From NCBI GenBank assembly GCA_002388905.1, contig DGNJ01000085.1, positions 1-18,824 of the forward strand: 18,824 bases of DNA, read 5' to 3'. The translations under genes and the position numbers were made by a program. Positions 11,655-18,824 of this stretch are shown piece after piece. Position 1 is the first letter of the stretch. Each line of letters begins with the position of its first letter. The notes beneath the pieces were generated by a model. It searched no databases, was not told the DNA's origin, and worked only from the letters and a program-made list of their open reading frames with translations. This stretch comes from Cellvibrionales bacterium UBA4495 (GTDB lineage: Bacteria > Pseudomonadota > Gammaproteobacteria > Pseudomonadales > Porticoccaceae).

Positions 11655-12211
11655 GAACACCGGGCCTTTCCGGTCAGAAGAAAATCCACAGCCGCCGCCA
11701 GGTCCGGAAATACCGGTATGTCCCGAAACTGCTCCGATTCGGCAAGCTGTTTTGCGGTGGTTTGTCCCTTGCCCGTCCGTACCAGCAGGGGCCGGCAACC
11801 CCGGGCAAGGCCGGCTTTCAGATCCCTGAGGCTGTCGCCCACCACCGGCACGCCGTTCAGGTCTATCTCGAAGCTTTCGGCGATTGCATCGAGCAGACCG
11901 GGCGCGGGCTTGCGGCAGCGGCAATTGTCCTCCGGCGTATGGGGGCAATAGAAGATGCCGTCAACGGTGCCCCCGGCCGCCTCCACCAGGTTGGCCATCT
12001 TGGCGTGCATGGCTTCCAGGTCGTCCAGGTCGAAAAAACCTCTGCCCAACCCCGACTGGTTGGTGGCAACGACCACGGTATACCCGGCCCGGGAAAGTCG
12101 GGCCATGGCCTCGATGCTCCCGGGCAGGGGGAGCCACTCCTCCGCGGACTTGATGTAGTCCGCCGAATCGAGATTGATGACCCCGTCGCGGTCGAGAATT
12201 GCCAGTTTCAC
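11651..12211 (-). CDS. gmhB: D-glycero-beta-D-manno-heptose-1,7-bisphosphate 7-phosphatase
   Basis: A 186-residue HAD-family phosphatase close in length to E. coli GmhB (191). It removes the C7 phosphate in ADP-heptose synthesis for the LPS inner core. Motif I is LDRDGVIN near the N-terminus, followed by ATNQSGLGRG, the zinc-binding CPHTPEDNCRCRKP with its His and three Cys, and GDSLRDLKAG for motif III/IV. The start is GTG 12211, which overlaps the glyS stop (GTGA); starts further upstream would add about 23 residues from the glyS frame and break the HAD N-terminus. A histidinol-phosphatase-like role is possible for such HADs, but the zinc loop and location favour GmhB. Confidence 0.92.
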   Translation of the reverse strand: MKLAILDRDGVINLDSADYIKSAEEWLPLPGSIEAMARLSRAGYTVVVATNQSGLGRGFFDLDDLEAMHAKMANLVEAAGGTVDGIFYCPHTPEDNCRCRKPAPGLLDAIAESFEIDLNGVPVVGDSLRDLKAGLARGCRPLLVRTGKGQTTAKQLAESEQFRDIPVFPDLAAAVDFLLTGKARCS

Positions 12212-14286
12212 TTGCCCGGTACCAGCAGGGAAATATCCGCCACGTTGAGAAAAAGCGCCCGCAATTGGCTGAGCAGGCAAAGGCGGTTGGCGCGCAATGC
12301 GGGGTCCTCGGCCATCACCATTACCTCATCGAAGAAGGCGTCCACGGGCGCCTTGAGTGCCGCCATCCGGCCCATGGCCGCAGTGTAGTCGCGGGCCATC
12401 AGCAGTGGCTCGACTTCGGTGGCGACGCTGTTGAGGGCCCTGAACAGTGCCTGTTCCGCGTCCTCCCGGAGCCGCCCAGAGTCCACCTGATCGGGAATCG
12501 GCTCCGCGGCCTTGGCCAGGATATTGGAAACGCGCTTGTTGGCGGCAGCCAGGGCGGCGCCCTCGGGAAGGTGGTGGAACTGTTGGACGGCCAGGCTGCG
12601 CTGGTGGAAATCCAGGGGGTTGCTGATTGCCTTGGCATTCACCGCCATGAATACCTCCACTGGGATGTCTTCTTCCTCATACCATGCACGAAAACGCTCG
12701 ATAATGTAAGTAAGTACTCGCTTTTCATTATCGTCGCCGGCCGTCAAGCCAGTGTGCAGGGCGGTGGCTTTGGCGAGCACCGGTGCCAGGTCCAGATCGA
12801 GCTCTTTTTCCACCAGAATGCGCAATACCCCCAGGCTCGCGCGGCGCAGCGCGAAGGGATCCCGGGAGCCGGAGGGGGGTTGGCCGATGCCGAAAATACC
12901 CACCAGGGTGTCCAGCCGGTCGGCCAGGGCCACGGCGGTACCCGTGGCGGTCTCGGGGAGGGAGTCGCCGGCAAAGGCGGGGAGGTACTGCTCGTACATG
13001 GCCCGGGCAACATCCTCGGCTTCGCCGTCGTGTCGGGCATAGTAACGCCCCATGATGCCCTGCAGGTCGTCGAACTCAAGAACCATCTCCGTGACCAGGT
13101 CGGTCTTGGACAGCTGTCCGGCACGGCGGGCATGCTCGGTGTCCGCCCCCAGTACGTCGGACAGGCAGGCCGCCAGTTCCGCAACGCGCTCGGTCTTGTC
13201 GAACAGGGTGCCAAGCTTTTCCTGGAAGACGATGCGCTTGAGTTCCTCCCGCCGGTTGGCTAGCGGCGTCTTCCGGTCGGTTTCATAGAAAAACGCGGCG
13301 TCGGCGAGGCGCGGGCGAATCACCCTTTCGTTGCCGGCAATCACCTGGGCCGGTTCGACACTGTCAATATTGGCCACGGTAATAAAGATCGGCAGCAGCC
13401 TGCCATTGTCGTCCACCGCGTGGAAATATTTCTGGTGCTCCTTCATGGACGAGACCAGTGCTTCCTCGGGCACCTCCAGGAAGCGCTCGTCGAAACGTCC
13501 TGCCAGCGGCACCGGCCATTCGTTGAGTGCAGTCACCTCGTCAAGGAGTTCGTCATCAATCACCGCCGAGCCCCCCGCGTCGCCGGCGACCCGGCGAACC
13601 CCTTCGGCAATAAACCGGCGGCGCTCGTCAAAATCGGCCATCACATAGCGGGATCGCAGGGTCTCGACATAGTCCGCCGGTGACGCCAGGGCCACGGTTC
13701 CCTCGCTATGAAACCGATGGCCGCGCGTGTCGCGACCGGGCTGAAGCCCCAGGATATTGTCGCCAACCACGTTTTCCCCGTGCAGCATGACCACCCAGTG
13801 AACGGGCCTGACGAACTCTTCCCGACGCTCGCCCCAGCGCATGCGCTTTGGTATGGGCAGCGCCTTGAGGGCGGCATGGACAATCCTATCGATGACCTCG
13901 GCGGTAACGCACCCCTCAACCATTTGCCGGTGGCAGAGCTTGTCCTGCTTGCCATCGTTTTCCACCTGGTCGGGCAGGCTGTCCAGGGCGAGCCCCTGCT
14001 TCCCGGCAAAGGCTTCCGCGGCCCGGGTGGGCTTGCCCTCGCTATCGAAGGCCACCTTGGCGGGTGGGCCCCAGACGACGGTTTCACGGGCCGGTGCGCG
14101 ATCGGCCAGCCCGGCGATGAGTACGGCCAGCCGGCGCGGGGTGGCAAAAAAACGCGCATCCCCGTGAGCCAGATCGGCCTCGCCCAGGCGCGCCAGCAGT
14201 TCGTCCCGGAAGGCCGCGGCGAGGCCGGCCAGGGCCTTGGGGGGCAGCTCCTCGGTTCCGATCTCGACCAGAAAATCGGCGCTCAT
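12208..14286 (-). CDS. glyS: Glycyl-tRNA synthetase beta subunit
   Basis: 692 residues (E. coli 689). The beta subunit of the heterotetrameric bacterial glycyl-tRNA synthetase, involved in tRNA recognition and binding. It begins with the family N-terminus [15 protein letters not shown], contains the conserved EHQKYF block, and has the late motif [30 protein letters not shown] before the C-terminal anticodon-binding DALR-type region. The ATG overlaps the glyQ stop (ATGA), which would help balance the two subunits. Its own stop overlaps the gmhB GTG. No anomaly seen. Confidence 0.97.
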   Translation of the reverse strand: MSADFLVEIGTEELPPKALAGLAAAFRDELLARLGEADLAHGDARFFATPRRLAVLIAGLADRAPARETVVWGPPAKVAFDSEGKPTRAAEAFAGKQGLALDSLPDQVENDGKQDKLCHRQMVEGCVTAEVIDRIVHAALKALPIPKRMRWGERREEFVRPVHWVVMLHGENVVGDNILGLQPGRDTRGHRFHSEGTVALASPADYVETLRSRYVMADFDERRRFIAEGVRRVAGDAGGSAVIDDELLDEVTALNEWPVPLAGRFDERFLEVPEEALVSSMKEHQKYFHAVDDNGRLLPIFITVANIDSVEPAQVIAGNERVIRPRLADAAFFYETDRKTPLANRREELKRIVFQEKLGTLFDKTERVAELAACLSDVLGADTEHARRAGQLSKTDLVTEMVLEFDDLQGIMGRYYARHDGEAEDVARAMYEQYLPAFAGDSLPETATGTAVALADRLDTLVGIFGIGQPPSGSRDPFALRRASLGVLRILVEKELDLDLAPVLAKATALHTGLTAGDDNEKRVLTYIIERFRAWYEEEDIPVEVFMAVNAKAISNPLDFHQRSLAVQQFHHLPEGAALAAANKRVSNILAKAAEPIPDQVDSGRLREDAEQALFRALNSVATEVEPLLMARDYTAAMGRMAALKAPVDAFFDEVMVMAEDPALRANRLCLLSQLRALFLNVADISLLVPGK

Positions 14287-15236
14287 TGGCTGGCCTCCCT
14301 GTGCTTGTTCATGACTTCTTCCGCCAGTTCGGCCTTGGCCAGAGGGAAACCCAGACCCAGGCGAGATTCGAAATAGGCCTGGGCCACGGCCCGGGCCAGT
14401 GTGCGTACCCGCAGGATAAAGCGTTGGCGCTCGGTGACCGAGATCGCGTGGCGGGCGTCCAGCAGGTTGAAGGCGTGGGACGCCTTCATCACCATCTCGT
14501 AAGCGGGCAGCGGCAGGCCGTTGGCAATAAGCCTATCGCTCTCCTTTTCGTAAACGTCGAAACTGTGGAAAAGGAAATCGACGTTTGCCTCCTCGAAGTT
14601 GTACCGGGACATTTCCACCTCGTTCTGGTGGAAAACATCGCCATAGCTGACCTTGTTGCCGTGGGGGTCTACGGTCCAGGTGAGGTCATAGATACTATCC
14701 ACTCCCTGCAGGTACATGGCGATCCGCTCCAGGCCGTAGGTGATCTCACCGGTAACCGGGTAGCATTCCAGGCCTCCCACCTGCTGGAAGTAGGTGAACT
14801 GGGTCACTTCCATGCCGTTGAGCCAGACTTCCCAACCCAGCCCCCAGGCGCCCAGGGTCGGGGACTCCCAGTTGTCCTCCACGAAACGGATATCGTGGAT
14901 CCGCGGGTCGATGCCCAGCATGCGCAGGGAATCCAGGTAAAGTTCCTGGATGGCGTCCGGCGACGGCTTGAGCACCACCTGGAACTGGTAGTAATGCTGC
15001 AGCCGGTTCGGGTTTTCCCCGTAACGGCCGTCGGTGGGGCGCCGGCAGGGCTGAACATAGGCGCTGTTCCAGGCCTCCGGACCCACTGCGCGCAGGAAGG
15101 TCGCGGGGTGGAAGGTACCGGCCCCCACCTCCATATCCAGCGGTTGGAGGATGACGCAGCCCCGACGGGCCCAGAACTCCTGGAGGGCCAGGACCAACCC
15201 CTGGAAGGTCGATACATCCGGTGTTTCAACAGCCAC
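14283..15236 (-). CDS. glyQ: Glycyl-tRNA synthetase alpha subunit
   Basis: 317 residues from the chosen start (E. coli 303). The catalytic class II subunit that forms glycyl-adenylate. It has [77 protein letters not shown] and [18 protein letters not shown], all hallmark GlyQ blocks. I chose GTG 15236 because AAGGTGAC lies 3-11 bases upstream. An alternative in-frame TTG at 15269 falls within the -10 element of the likely promoter and so cannot be in the transcript. It is the first gene of the coupled glyQ-glyS-gmhB-plsC operon. Confidence 0.95.
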   Translation of the reverse strand: MAVETPDVSTFQGLVLALQEFWARRGCVILQPLDMEVGAGTFHPATFLRAVGPEAWNSAYVQPCRRPTDGRYGENPNRLQHYYQFQVVLKPSPDAIQELYLDSLRMLGIDPRIHDIRFVEDNWESPTLGAWGLGWEVWLNGMEVTQFTYFQQVGGLECYPVTGEITYGLERIAMYLQGVDSIYDLTWTVDPHGNKVSYGDVFHQNEVEMSRYNFEEANVDFLFHSFDVYEKESDRLIANGLPLPAYEMVMKASHAFNLLDARHAISVTERQRFILRVRTLARAVAQAYFESRLGLGFPLAKAELAEEVMNKHREASQ

Positions 15237-15268
15237 AGTGTCACCTTGAAGACATTGCAAAACCGGCA

Positions 15269-15297
15269 ATTATAGGGACATCGTCCGGTGAAGTCAT
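15269..15297 (-). promoter_or_regulatory. sigma70-type promoter of glyQ operon
   Basis: On the minus strand ATGACT (15297-15292) is followed after 17 bases by a perfect TATAAT (15274-15269). Transcription would start near 15262, leaving a leader of about 25 bases with AAGGTGAC before the glyQ GTG. The position and spacing fit well; the -35 matches four of six consensus bases. Confidence 0.7.
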
Positions 15298-15365
15298 GGA
15301 TGGGCCGGATTCGTTCAGGCGGGGCGCCATTTCCGGTATCCTCGACATACCGAGGGAAGGAAACA

Positions 15366-16292
15366 ATGACCACAGTACTCAAGATTTTATTGACGCTCAT
15401 GTCCTGGCTGCCCCTGCCCGTGGGTCGCGCGCTGGGCTGGCTGGCGGGGGAATGGGCATGGCGCGCCGGCAGTCGCGGGGCCCGCACCACAAAAATCAAT
15501 CTCCGCGCCTGCTTTCCGGCGCTCCCGGAGAAAGCCCTGAACCGGCTGGGACGCCAGAGCATGCATCACTGGGGTATGACCATTTTCGAGGTGCCCGTTA
15601 TCTGGCGCAGGGGCCGGAAAAGCCTGAACACCATTCGCCGGATTGTCGGCCAGGACCTTATCGAAGCGGCCCGGGCGGAAGGCCGCGGTACCATTCTTCT
15701 GAGCCCGCATCTGGGCAACTGGGAGCTGGCCGGACTCTGGATCTGCAGTTTCGGTCCCACCACGAATCTCTACCAGCCGCCCCGTCGCCTGGGAGTGGAC
15801 GAACTTATCCGCAGTGGCCGAAGCAAGATGGGGGCGACCCTGGTGGCGACCGACCTGCGGGGGGTTTCCAGCCTGGCGAAAGCGCTGAAACGCGGCGAGA
15901 TAACAGGTATTCTCCCGGATATGGAGCCCGACCCCAGGGCCGGGGTTTTCGCACCCTTCTTCGGTGTCCAGGCCCTGACCATGACCCTGGTTCACAGCCT
16001 CCAGCAGCGCACCGGGGCCCGGATTATTATCGGCTTTTGCCGACGCATTCGCGGCGGGTTCGAGGCCTATTTTATCGACCCGGATCCGGCCATATACGAT
16101 GACGATCCGGCGCTGTCCGCCGCCGCCATGAACCGGACCATAGAAACCCTGGTGGAGCGGGCGCCGGAACAGTACCAGTGGGAATACAAACGCTTTAAAA
16201 AACGCCCTCCGGGGGAGAAAACGCTGTACCCGAAAGTCCACTCCCGGAAACCCCGGCCCGCCTCGCCGGACAAGCGGGTGGATACAACCTGA
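15366..16292 (+). CDS. Lipid A biosynthesis late acyltransferase, LpxL/HtrB family
   Basis: A 308-residue late acyltransferase that adds a secondary acyl chain to lipid A from acyl-ACP at the inner membrane. The N-terminal hydrophobic segment (about 4-30) is followed by the catalytic HX4E in HLGNWE (H115, E120), then [19 protein letters not shown] and the typical C-terminal [16 protein letters not shown]. The length fits the family (about 290-320), with a basic tail. The start is ATG 15366, preceded by GAGGGAAGGAAAC; a frame opening at 15288 has no better start. A short inverted repeat, CGGTAT/ATACCG (15334-15352), lies just before the Shine-Dalgarno. P. aeruginosa has a family member near the same place (PA0011), suggesting orthology, but which acyl chain or position is used cannot be read from sequence. 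Confidence 0.9.
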   Translation: MTTVLKILLTLMSWLPLPVGRALGWLAGEWAWRAGSRGARTTKINLRACFPALPEKALNRLGRQSMHHWGMTIFEVPVIWRRGRKSLNTIRRIVGQDLIEAARAEGRGTILLSPHLGNWELAGLWICSFGPTTNLYQPPRRLGVDELIRSGRSKMGATLVATDLRGVSSLAKALKRGEITGILPDMEPDPRAGVFAPFFGVQALTMTLVHSLQQRTGARIIIGFCRRIRGGFEAYFIDPDPAIYDDDPALSAAAMNRTIETLVERAPEQYQWEYKRFKKRPPGEKTLYPKVHSRKPRPASPDKRVDTT

Positions 16293-16371
16293 CAACTGTG
16301 CAACCGGGCTTCGGCCATACGCCGCCGGGCCGGGAAACGTCCAACCTCAACAGCAGGAGCGACAGACCGCC

Positions 16372-17289
16372 ATGAAATACCAGAACGTACTCGAGACAAT
16401 CGGCAATACACCCCATATCCGCATCAACCGTCTTTTCCGGGACGATATCGAAGTCTGGATGAAGGCCGAGCGCCACAACCCCGGTGCCAGTATCAAGGAC
16501 CGCATCGGCCTGTCCATGATCCAGGAAGCGGAGGAAAAAGGCCTGATCGACAAGGATACGGTGATTATCGAGCCCACCTCCGGTAATACCGGTATCGCCC
16601 TGGCCATGGTCTGCGCAGTGCGTGGCTACCGCCTGATTCTCACCATGCCCGAATCCATGTCCGTGGAGCGGCGCAAATACATGGCGGCCCTAGGGGCGGA
16701 GTTGGTGCTTACTCCAAAAGAGCAGGGGATGGGCGGTACTATCGAGAAAGCCCGGGAGCTGCTGGATAAATACGACAATAGCTGGATGCCCATGCAGTTT
16801 TCCAATGCCGCCAACGTCAAGGTGCACCGGGACCAGACCGCCCGGGAAATCCTCGCGGACTTTCCGGAAGGTATTGATTACCTGATTACCGGCGTGGGCA
16901 CCGGCGGCCATATCACCGGCTGTGCGCAAGTGCTCAAGAAGGAGTTCCCCAAACTGCAGGTGCTTGCCGTGGAACCGGAAAAGTCGGCAGTGATCGGCGG
17001 CGGCGAAAAGGGGCTGCATCGCCTGCAGGGCATCGGTGCGGGCTTCGTGCCCGAGATCCTTGATCAATCCCTGCTCGACGGCACCATTTCGGTAAGCGAG
17101 GAGGCCAGCTTTGAGATGGCCCGGCGCTGCGCGCGGGAAGAGGGGATTTTTGTGGGAATTTCCTCCGGGGCCTCCCTGGCCGCCCTGGACAAGAAGCTGG
17201 TGGAAATCCCCGCCGGTAGCCGCGTTCTGGTCTTCAGTTACGATACCGGCGAGCGCTACCTGTCCATCGATGACCTGTTCAGCGCCTGA
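16372..17289 (+). CDS. Cysteine synthase (O-acetylserine sulfhydrylase), PLP-dependent
   Basis: A 305-residue fold-type II PLP enzyme of the CysK/CysM family, which makes L-cysteine from O-acetylserine and sulfide in the cytoplasm. [15 protein letters not shown] opens the protein, the PLP lysine is K42 in NPGASIKDR, the substrate loop is EPTSGNTG (67-74), the PLP-phosphate loop is [10 protein letters not shown] (174-183), and SSGAS (from about 264) contacts the PLP ring nitrogen. The length is closer to CysM and short CysK forms. I cannot separate CysK from CysM reliably, so I give no symbol. AGGAG lies 12 bases before the ATG, rather far. It follows the acyltransferase by 79 bases with no clear terminator. 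Confidence 0.88.
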   Translation: MKYQNVLETIGNTPHIRINRLFRDDIEVWMKAERHNPGASIKDRIGLSMIQEAEEKGLIDKDTVIIEPTSGNTGIALAMVCAVRGYRLILTMPESMSVERRKYMAALGAELVLTPKEQGMGGTIEKARELLDKYDNSWMPMQFSNAANVKVHRDQTAREILADFPEGIDYLITGVGTGGHITGCAQVLKKEFPKLQVLAVEPEKSAVIGGGEKGLHRLQGIGAGFVPEILDQSLLDGTISVSEEASFEMARRCAREEGIFVGISSGASLAALDKKLVEIPAGSRVLVFSYDTGERYLSIDDLFSA

Positions 17290-17324
17290 GCGGCGGCGCC
17301 GGAAAAAACGAGACGGAGAAAACA

Positions 17325-18206
17325 ATGAAAACAGGCAAATACGCGGTAGCCGGGCTGCTGACCCTGGTCCTGGCCCATAGTGTCCTTGCCGCCGATACCG
17401 GGCTTGAGACGGTGCCGGTCACCGACGGCATCTATATGATCGCCGGCGAGGGGGGCAATATCGGCGTTTTCGTGGGCGAGGACGGCACCTTTATGATCGA
17501 CGATCAGTTCGCGCCCGTTACCGACAATATTCTCGACGCTGTCCGGGAGGTCTCGGGCGAAGCGCCCCGCTTTCTGGTCAATACCCACTACCATTTTGAC
17601 CACACCGGCGGCAACGAGAACCTGGGGGAGGGTGGCGCGATCATCGTCGCTCACGACAATGTCCGCAAACGCCTCAGCGTGGACCAGGTCAGCGAGGTTC
17701 TGGGCAGGACTTTCGAGGCCCAGCCGGATGTGGCCCTGCCCGTGATTACCTTTGACGAGGGCGTGACCTTTCACTGGAACGGGGATCGGGTGGACGTCAT
17801 TCACGTGCCCAACGGTCATACGGACGGCGATGCCATCGTTCATTTCGTCGGGGCCAATGTCATCCACACCGGGGACCTGGTGTTCAGTGCTGGCTACCCG
17901 TTTCTCGACTATGGGGCTGGCGGCAGCATCGACGGTATGATTGCCGGCGCCAGAAAGATCCTTGCCATGACCGATACCGAAACCCGAATCATTCCCGGCC
18001 ACGGCCCGGTGATGGAGCGGGAGAAACTGACCGACTATATCGCCATGCTGGAGGCGTCCCGGGACCGGGTTGCCGCCCTCAAGAACGAGGGCAAATCCCT
18101 GGAAGAGGTCCTGAAAACCGATCCCCTTGCCGGTCACCACGATGACTGGAGCTGGGGCATGATGACCGGGGAATTCTGGACGCGCCTGGTTTACAACAGT
18201 CTTTGA
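17325..18206 (+). CDS. Secreted MBL-fold (metallo-beta-lactamase superfamily) hydrolase
   Basis: 293 residues. A Sec signal peptide is clear: MKTGK, a hydrophobic core (about 7-20) and cleavage probably after A22 (SVLA/ADTG), so the mature enzyme should be periplasmic. All metal ligands of the fold are present: HYHFDH (H88, H90, D92, H93), H165 in GHTDGD, D184 in HTGD and H226 in PGHG. It should therefore bind two metal ions and be active. It belongs to a common periplasmic MBL group of unassigned substrate, and I would not call it an antibiotic resistance enzyme from sequence alone. It lies 35 bases after the cysteine synthase with a GGAG element, so is likely co-transcribed. It ends 9 bases from a converging gene. 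Confidence 0.88.
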   Translation: MKTGKYAVAGLLTLVLAHSVLAADTGLETVPVTDGIYMIAGEGGNIGVFVGEDGTFMIDDQFAPVTDNILDAVREVSGEAPRFLVNTHYHFDHTGGNENLGEGGAIIVAHDNVRKRLSVDQVSEVLGRTFEAQPDVALPVITFDEGVTFHWNGDRVDVIHVPNGHTDGDAIVHFVGANVIHTGDLVFSAGYPFLDYGAGGSIDGMIAGARKILAMTDTETRIIPGHGPVMEREKLTDYIAMLEASRDRVAALKNEGKSLEEVLKTDPLAGHHDDWSWGMMTGEFWTRLVYNSL

Positions 18207-18215
18207 TCCCCGGTT

Positions 18216-18824
18216 TCAGGTGGCCAGCCAGCGATCCACCAGCTTTGTCATCAACCCGTTGATGGTTTCGAAGCGCCCCGGGTTCGAGAGTAGGGTGACG
18301 GCATCCTGGACATGGGGGCCGCCGTCGGTCAGCTCTTCCGGGCAATGCTCGATAAGCGCCCGGGCCGATTCCGGCGTGGTTTCCAGGTGGAACTGCAGGG
18401 CCAGCACCCGTCCCATGATAAAGCCCTGGTTCGGGCAGGCGCCGCTGGCGCCCACCGGCAAGGCGCCGCCGGGAATGGCAAACGTATCGCTGTGCCAGTG
18501 GAATGCCTCGAAGGTCGGCGGCAACACCGACGCCCAGTGACTGTCCGCCAGTTCACCGCTGCGCTCTACCGGAAACCAGCCGATCTCCCGGCTGCCGGGG
18601 CCTACGATCGCCCCCAGGCACGTGGCGATAAGTTGCGCCCCCAGGCATATTCCCAGTATCCGCCTGCCCTCATCCAGGCTTTGCCGGATCAGGCGCTTTT
18701 CGTCGGCCAGCCACGGAAACTCCGCCTCGTCCCCGACGCCCATGGGACCGCCCATCACGATCAGCGTGTCCAGTTGCTCCGGCTCGGGAAGCGGGTCGCC
18801 CTGGTAAAAGCGGGTGGCGGACAG
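18216..18824 (-). CDS. Class I glutamine amidotransferase-like protein (partial)
   Basis: The frame is open to the right edge, so the N-terminus lies outside; 202 residues are visible. It has the GATase1 fold features: LIVMGGPMGV near the start, the nucleophile elbow GICLGAQ (Cys at visible residue 60) and the His-x-Glu pair in ALQFHLE (visible residues 146 and 148), so the Cys-His-Glu triad is complete. FHWHSDTF is typical of the GMP-synthase-like stand-alone amidotransferases related to YfeJ and GuaA domains. No synthetase domain can be judged from the visible part, and the partner or amination substrate is unknown. It converges with the MBL gene, with only 9 bases between stops and no visible terminator. 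Confidence 0.85.
   Translation of the reverse strand: MSATRFYQGDPLPEPEQLDTLIVMGGPMGVGDEAEFPWLADEKRLIRQSLDEGRRILGICLGAQLIATCLGAIVGPGSREIGWFPVERSGELADSHWASVLPPTFEAFHWHSDTFAIPGGALPVGASGACPNQGFIMGRVLALQFHLETTPESARALIEHCPEELTDGGPHVQDAVTLLSNPGRFETINGLMTKLVDRWLAT

Noticed and set aside
12199..13263. 354-codon plus-strand frame opposite glyS and gmhB
   Set aside because: glyS and gmhB on the other strand are certain; the translated product looks like no known protein.
14564..14572. DnaA-box match (TTTTCCACA, minus strand) in glyQ
   Set aside because: A single relaxed 9-mer in coding DNA 10 kb from the origin is expected by chance.
14612..14634. Inverted repeat TTTCCAC/GTGGAAA in glyQ, resembling a split parS
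   Set aside because: The half-sites are 9 bases apart instead of abutting, and the codons encode the conserved GlyQ stretch HQNEVEM.
14286..15275. 329-codon plus-strand frame opposite glyQ
   Set aside because: It coincides with glyQ almost end to end and has no family features.

Overview
The window is a chromosomal replication-origin neighbourhood from a GC-rich, Gram-negative gammaproteobacterium. Two things support this. The gene order dnaA-dnaN-recF-gyrB, followed by an opposing glyQ-glyS-gmhB-plsC operon and then an LpxL/HtrB-type acyltransferase, matches what I know from Pseudomonas and Marinobacter. Heptose and lipid A genes also imply an LPS outer membrane. I cannot name the species.

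Left part (1-4037, + strand): a sigma70-like promoter drives rpmH-rnpA-yidD-yidC-mnmE. These encode ribosomal protein L34, the RNase P protein, a membrane-insertion accessory factor, the YidC insertase and a tRNA-modifying GTPase. Between mnmE and dnaA (4038-4346) is an AT-rich stretch with two perfect DnaA boxes and one variant, plus another box in the end of mnmE. It is the best oriC candidate here.

Centre (4347-10628, + strand): dnaA, dnaN, recF and gyrB cover initiation, the sliding clamp, gap repair and DNA gyrase. recF carries two perfect parS-like palindromes, both formed by codons for the same peptide, VFHVE. A hairpin/T-tract terminator follows gyrB.

Right part: on the - strand, glyQ, glyS, gmhB and plsC are joined by 4-nt start/stop overlaps and followed by a 58-codon arginine-rich small gene. 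A good promoter precedes glyQ. Divergent from it on the + strand are an LpxL/HtrB-family acyltransferase, a cysteine synthase and a secreted metallo-beta-lactamase-fold hydrolase. A class I glutamine amidotransferase converges from the right edge and is cut by it.

The content is mostly core housekeeping. I see no mobile element, CRISPR array, rRNA or tRNA, and no clear new multi-gene system. The points most worth a second look are the parS pair inside recF, the orientation of rpmH-mnmE towards dnaA (opposite to the usual divergent layout), the nested inverted repeat that fills the dnaN-recF gap, and the small arginine-rich gene behind plsC.
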